From Mariniphaga sp. (lineage in GTDB: Bacteria > Bacteroidota > Bacteroidia > Bacteroidales > Prolixibacteraceae): a stretch of 9,507 nucleotides of DNA. Positions 6,845 through 9,507 of the stretch are shown piece after piece. Position 1 is the first letter of the stretch, and each line of letters starts with the position of its first letter. The notes beneath the pieces were generated by a model. It saw only the letters and a program-made list of their open reading frames with translations. It was not told where the DNA came from and searched no databases. A program made the position numbers and the translations under genes. The stretch spans positions 1 through 9,507 of the forward strand of contig JABMQB010000264.1 in the NCBI GenBank assembly GCA_013203525.1, read 5' to 3'.

Positions 6845-7936
6845 ATGAAAAAAAATCAATTACATAAAATTTTATTCCTGGTATGTTTTTGGATTCTATG
6901 CGCTATTTTCAATACATTTTACGATGAATCATTTTTTGGATATCAATCAACTGTTGAAGGGGAAAATAATGATTTTTTAAGTATTCTGATTACCACTATT
7001 ATAGGTGCGTTTGTTGGAGGTACGGCCCTTGGTATTGTTGAGGTTCTTGTATTAAGTAAATTACTTCGAAAAAAATCTTTTGGCATCACATTATTGTGCA
7101 AATCTCTGGTTTACATGCTGTTTATGTTTTTCTTTATATCAGTAGCCTGGTCTGTGTTATATAGTCGTGGTTTTGGAATACCGTTTTTTAGCATTGAGAT
7201 GCTGGAGGCCTGGTTGAATTTTATTAGTACTTACAGGTTTTATATGTTGTTTTTATATTGGGGATTAGCAAGTATATCAGCGTTGTTTATTCTTCAGGTG
7301 AATGATAAATTTGGGCAGGGAATTCTGTTTAATTTTATGTTGGGTAAATATCATCGTCCAAAAGAGGAGAACCAAATTTTTATGTTTATGGATTTAAAAT
7401 CTTCAACTACTTATGCAGAACAATTAGGGCATATTAAATACAGTCTTTTTATTCAGGATTGTTTTTATGATATTTCAGAATTGATTACAAAATACAATGC
7501 AAAAATATATCAGTATGTGGGCGATGAGATTGTTCTGACCTGGAACTTTTCAGACGGTTTTAAAGATGGTAACTGCATTAATATTTTTATTGCATTTGAT
7601 AGGCTTCTTAATAGAAGAAGGGAATATTATTTGGGAAAATATGGTGTTATTCCGGAATTTAAAGCCGGATTAAATATGGGTAAAGTTTCGGTTGCCGAAG
7701 TTGGGGTGATAAAAAAAGAACTAGCATATCACGGCGATGCTTTAAATACTGCATCACGTATTCAGGATAAATGTAGTGAACTTCAAAAGCGGATATTAAT
7801 ATCAGGATCAATGAAAAATCAATTGGAAAAGCTGTCTTCGTTCAGTTATACGTTTCTGGGAAATATCATGCTAAAGGGAAAAACAGAAACAGTCGATATT
7901 TATGAAGTTTTACATAACAAAATGGCTTTTAGTTGA
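6845..7936 (+). CDS. Membrane-anchored class III adenylate/guanylate cyclase
   Basis: This 363-residue protein has four predicted transmembrane helices (about residues 8-25, 47-70, 80-105, 128-152) followed by a cytoplasmic class III nucleotidyl cyclase domain (about 175-355). FMDLKSST contains the first metal Asp183. YVGDEIVLTW at 224-233 contains the second metal Asp227. HGDALNTASRI at 296-306 contains the transition-state pair Asn301 and Arg305. The metal and transition-state residues needed for catalysis are all present, so the domain is probably active. The two purine-selecting positions read Gln223 (usually Lys in adenylate cyclases, Glu in guanylate cyclases) and probably Glu292 (usually Asp or Cys), so ATP or GTP preference cannot be read directly. 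One domain per chain implies a homodimer. The membrane part may be a sensor or anchor; I do not recognise it as a named MASE domain. It has its own candidate promoter and no partner gene beside it. Confidence 0.87.
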   Translation: MKKNQLHKILFLVCFWILCAIFNTFYDESFFGYQSTVEGENNDFLSILITTIIGAFVGGTALGIVEVLVLSKLLRKKSFGITLLCKSLVYMLFMFFFISVAWSVLYSRGFGIPFFSIEMLEAWLNFISTYRFYMLFLYWGLASISALFILQVNDKFGQGILFNFMLGKYHRPKEENQIFMFMDLKSSTTYAEQLGHIKYSLFIQDCFYDISELITKYNAKIYQYVGDEIVLTWNFSDGFKDGNCINIFIAFDRLLNRRREYYLGKYGVIPEFKAGLNMGKVSVAEVGVIKKELAYHGDALNTASRIQDKCSELQKRILISGSMKNQLEKLSSFSYTFLGNIMLKGKTETVDIYEVLHNKMAFS

Positions 7937-8230
7937 AAACCTTGAATTTATTTTTTCGAGTTATATTATAATTTTAGTGCATTCTCGGATATTCAATAGA
8001 TTTTGCCTTTTGGAATGATTACAGATATTCTCAGGTTGTATTAAAAAAGAATCAAATATTTTCTCCCAAATAATTTCATTTAATTGTTCGTATTAAAAAA
8101 AGTTAAATTAAATATGCATTGAATCATAACCTGTAACCTTTTTCCTAATTGTGCGTCTTAAAAATAATTGATTTGATTTTACAATTTCAGAATATACTAT
8201 CTGTTAAGATAGTTCTTTTTACAGAAAGCC
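7937..8230. other. Intergenic spacer, AT-rich, no gene seen
   Basis: Between the cyclase and the permease are 294 nt with many stops in all frames and no RNA gene that I recognise. The stretch GTATTAAAAAA occurs twice (8038-8048 and 8090-8100), probably from base composition. TTTG at 8172-8175 could be a -33 element of the permease promoter, but no good TAnnTTTG is placed for it. The only distinct structure is the hairpin at 8196-8220, listed separately. Confidence 0.5.
8196..8220 (+). promoter_or_regulatory. Hairpin with T-tract just upstream of the permease start
   Basis: ACTATCT (8196-8202) and AGATAGT (8207-8213) form a perfect 7-bp stem with a GTTA loop, followed by TCTTTTT. The form is that of a weak intrinsic terminator, but the stem is AT-rich and lies only 10 nt from the permease ATG at 8231. 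It could be an attenuator in the permease leader, the end of the cyclase transcript, or an 18-bp operator. The sequence alone does not separate these. Confidence 0.4.
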
Positions 8231-9507
8231 ATGATTAAAAACTTATTAAAACACAGTTTGCGTTCTCTTAAAAAGCAAAAGGGATATGTATTTATAAACA
8301 TTTTAGGATTATCCATTGGTATTGCATGCAGTTTGATAATTACACTTTTTGTGATTCATCAATTGAGTTACGATCAGTACCATACAAAAAAGGAAAGGTT
8401 GTACAGACTGGTACTGGATGGTAAAATCGGTGATCAGGAATTAATGACCTCCTCTTCAGCAGCTGTAATAGGGCCCACTATGGTAATTGATTTTCCTGAA
8501 GTTGAATCAGTTAACCGAATTAATTTTGTTGGCGAAACAATTATTAAAAAAGGAGACCAGAATTATGTTATCTCAGATTGTATGGAATCTGATTCATTGT
8601 TTTTTGATTTATTTTCCATTCCTCTTCTCAAAGGCGATAAAAAGAGTGTATTAAATTCTCCCAATGCAATTGTATTATCAGAAACAACGGCAAACCTTAT
8701 TTTTGGAGATGAAGATCCCATAAATAAGATGGTAAAAATTAACACCCGTCAAGATCCCTTCATCATAACGGGCGTAATGGCTGATGTTCTTGAAAACACC
8801 CATTTTAATGCTGATTTGATTACATCCTTTATTACCAATCCAAGGTCGCAGGATCCGGAATGGCTGAATAATAGTTTTAATACCTATGTATTGCTGAAAC
8901 CCAACACCAATCCGGAAAATGTGAATGCCAAATTCCCAGGAATGATTGAAAAATATATTGGTCCAAGGGTATTGCAACTTTTTGGGGTTTCAATAAGTGA
9001 ATTTCTGGAACAGGGGAATCGTTACAATTTCCGTCTTCAATCAATAAGCAAAATACATCATGATCCGACTATTCTTGATGGAGCAAAACCAGCCAGTGAC
9101 CCAAAATATCTGATAATCTTCGGAAGTATCGCAATCCTTATTATAGTTATTGCTTCAATTAATTTTATGAATCTTTCAACCGCCCAGGCTACAAAAAGGG
9201 CAAAAGAGGTTGGCATAAAAAAAGTAAGTGGTTCATCAAGGGGGGCACTAATCAGCCAATTCTTATCCGATTCAACAATTATTTCATTTATTGCACTTAT
9301 ACTCGCAGTAATTATTGTATGGGTGGCCATGCCATTTTTTAATAACTTATTGAATGCCGATGTGCCATTTAACCTTTTTAGTAATTGGTATTCAATTCCA
9401 ATATTAATAGGATTTTCAATTTTTGTTGGGATACTTGCCGGTGCTTACCCTGCATTCTATTTATCGTCATTTAATCCGAATGCTGTATTACGGGGAAAGG
9501 TAAGAGA
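8231..9507 (+). CDS. ABC transporter permease, MacB/FtsX type, C-terminal part outside window
   Basis: An ATG at 8231 opens a frame of 425 codons that continues past the right edge. It begins MIKNLLKHSLRSLKKQKGYV, the usual start of Bacteroidota FtsX-like permeases, with a first transmembrane helix at about 20-42. A periplasmic MacB-type domain spans about 45-290 (note FDLFSIPLLKGD and SETTANLIFGDEDP, typical of this family). The first FtsX domain follows, with helices at about 292-315, 345-368 and 387-410. It includes KEVGIKKVSGSSRGALISQF (325-344) and GAYPAFYLSSFNPNAVLRG (404-422). Full-length relatives are about 800 residues with a second FtsX domain, so about half is missing here. Such permeases work with an ABC ATPase and move lipids, peptides or antimicrobials across the envelope; no ATPase is in view. 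No frameshift or internal stop is seen. Confidence 0.9.
   Translation, partial: MIKNLLKHSLRSLKKQKGYVFINILGLSIGIACSLIITLFVIHQLSYDQYHTKKERLYRLVLDGKIGDQELMTSSSAAVIGPTMVIDFPEVESVNRINFVGETIIKKGDQNYVISDCMESDSLFFDLFSIPLLKGDKKSVLNSPNAIVLSETTANLIFGDEDPINKMVKINTRQDPFIITGVMADVLENTHFNADLITSFITNPRSQDPEWLNNSFNTYVLLKPNTNPENVNAKFPGMIEKYIGPRVLQLFGVSISEFLEQGNRYNFRLQSISKIHHDPTILDGAKPASDPKYLIIFGSIAILIIVIASINFMNLSTAQATKRAKEVGIKKVSGSSRGALISQFLSDSTIISFIALILAVIIVWVAMPFFNNLLNADVPFNLFSNWYSIPILIGFSIFVGILAGAYPAFYLSSFNPNAVLRGKVR

Noticed and set aside
8038..8100. Direct repeat GTATTAAAAAA, two copies 52 nt apart
   Set aside because: It is short and A-rich, and likely by chance in this AT-rich spacer. There are only two copies and no CRISPR-like regularity.
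8563..9330. Three minus-strand ORFs opposite the permease
   Set aside because: The plus-strand permease reads through the whole region with family motifs, so these are shadows.

Overview
The window looks like chromosomal DNA from a member of the Bacteroidota, most likely a Bacteroidales/Marinilabiliales-type organism. The DNA is AT-rich, and most start codons lack a Shine-Dalgarno sequence. The gene families also fit: a roughly 800-residue fused 2-oxoacid dehydrogenase E1 alpha/beta protein, a Bacteroidota-style MacB/FtsX permease, Tat-exported Gfo/Idh/MocA and GH105-like proteins, and a membrane-anchored class III cyclase. The lineage is inferred from gene content and style, not from a marker gene.

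Layout. At the left edge (1-488, minus strand) is the N-terminal part of a membrane protein with a bacterial PH domain (bPH2); its end lies outside the window. A divergent spacer leads into four co-directional plus-strand genes: a Tat-exported glucose-fructose-oxidoreductase-like dehydrogenase (600-1700), the fused E1 protein (1815-4229), a Tat-exported six-hairpin GH105/GH88-like hydrolase (4298-5416), and an exported BNR/Asp-box propeller protein (5532-6581). A structured spacer follows, then a four-helix membrane class III nucleotidyl cyclase (6845-7936), a nearly featureless spacer, and the first half of an FtsX-like ABC permease (8231 to the right edge).

How the genes may work together. 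The two Tat proteins and the BNR protein act outside the cytoplasm. The hydrolase and the oxidoreductase suggest processing of sugars or uronate-containing oligosaccharides. The E1 protein is cytoplasmic central or branched-chain 2-oxoacid metabolism, with no E2 or E3 gene in the window. Gaps of 68-115 nt between these genes allow co-transcription but do not prove it. The cyclase and the permease look like independent transcription units.

I found no phage, transposon, CRISPR, toxin-antitoxin or defence system. The least-explained signals are non-coding. There is a long imperfect hairpin ending 4 nt before the E1 start codon, a nested inverted repeat after the BNR gene, a perfect 25-bp dyad just upstream of the probable cyclase promoter, and a hairpin with a T-tract just before the permease start. 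In the proteins, the notable points are an unusual Gln/Glu pair at the cyclase purine-specificity positions and a valine where GH105 enzymes usually have arginine in the WxRGNGW motif.
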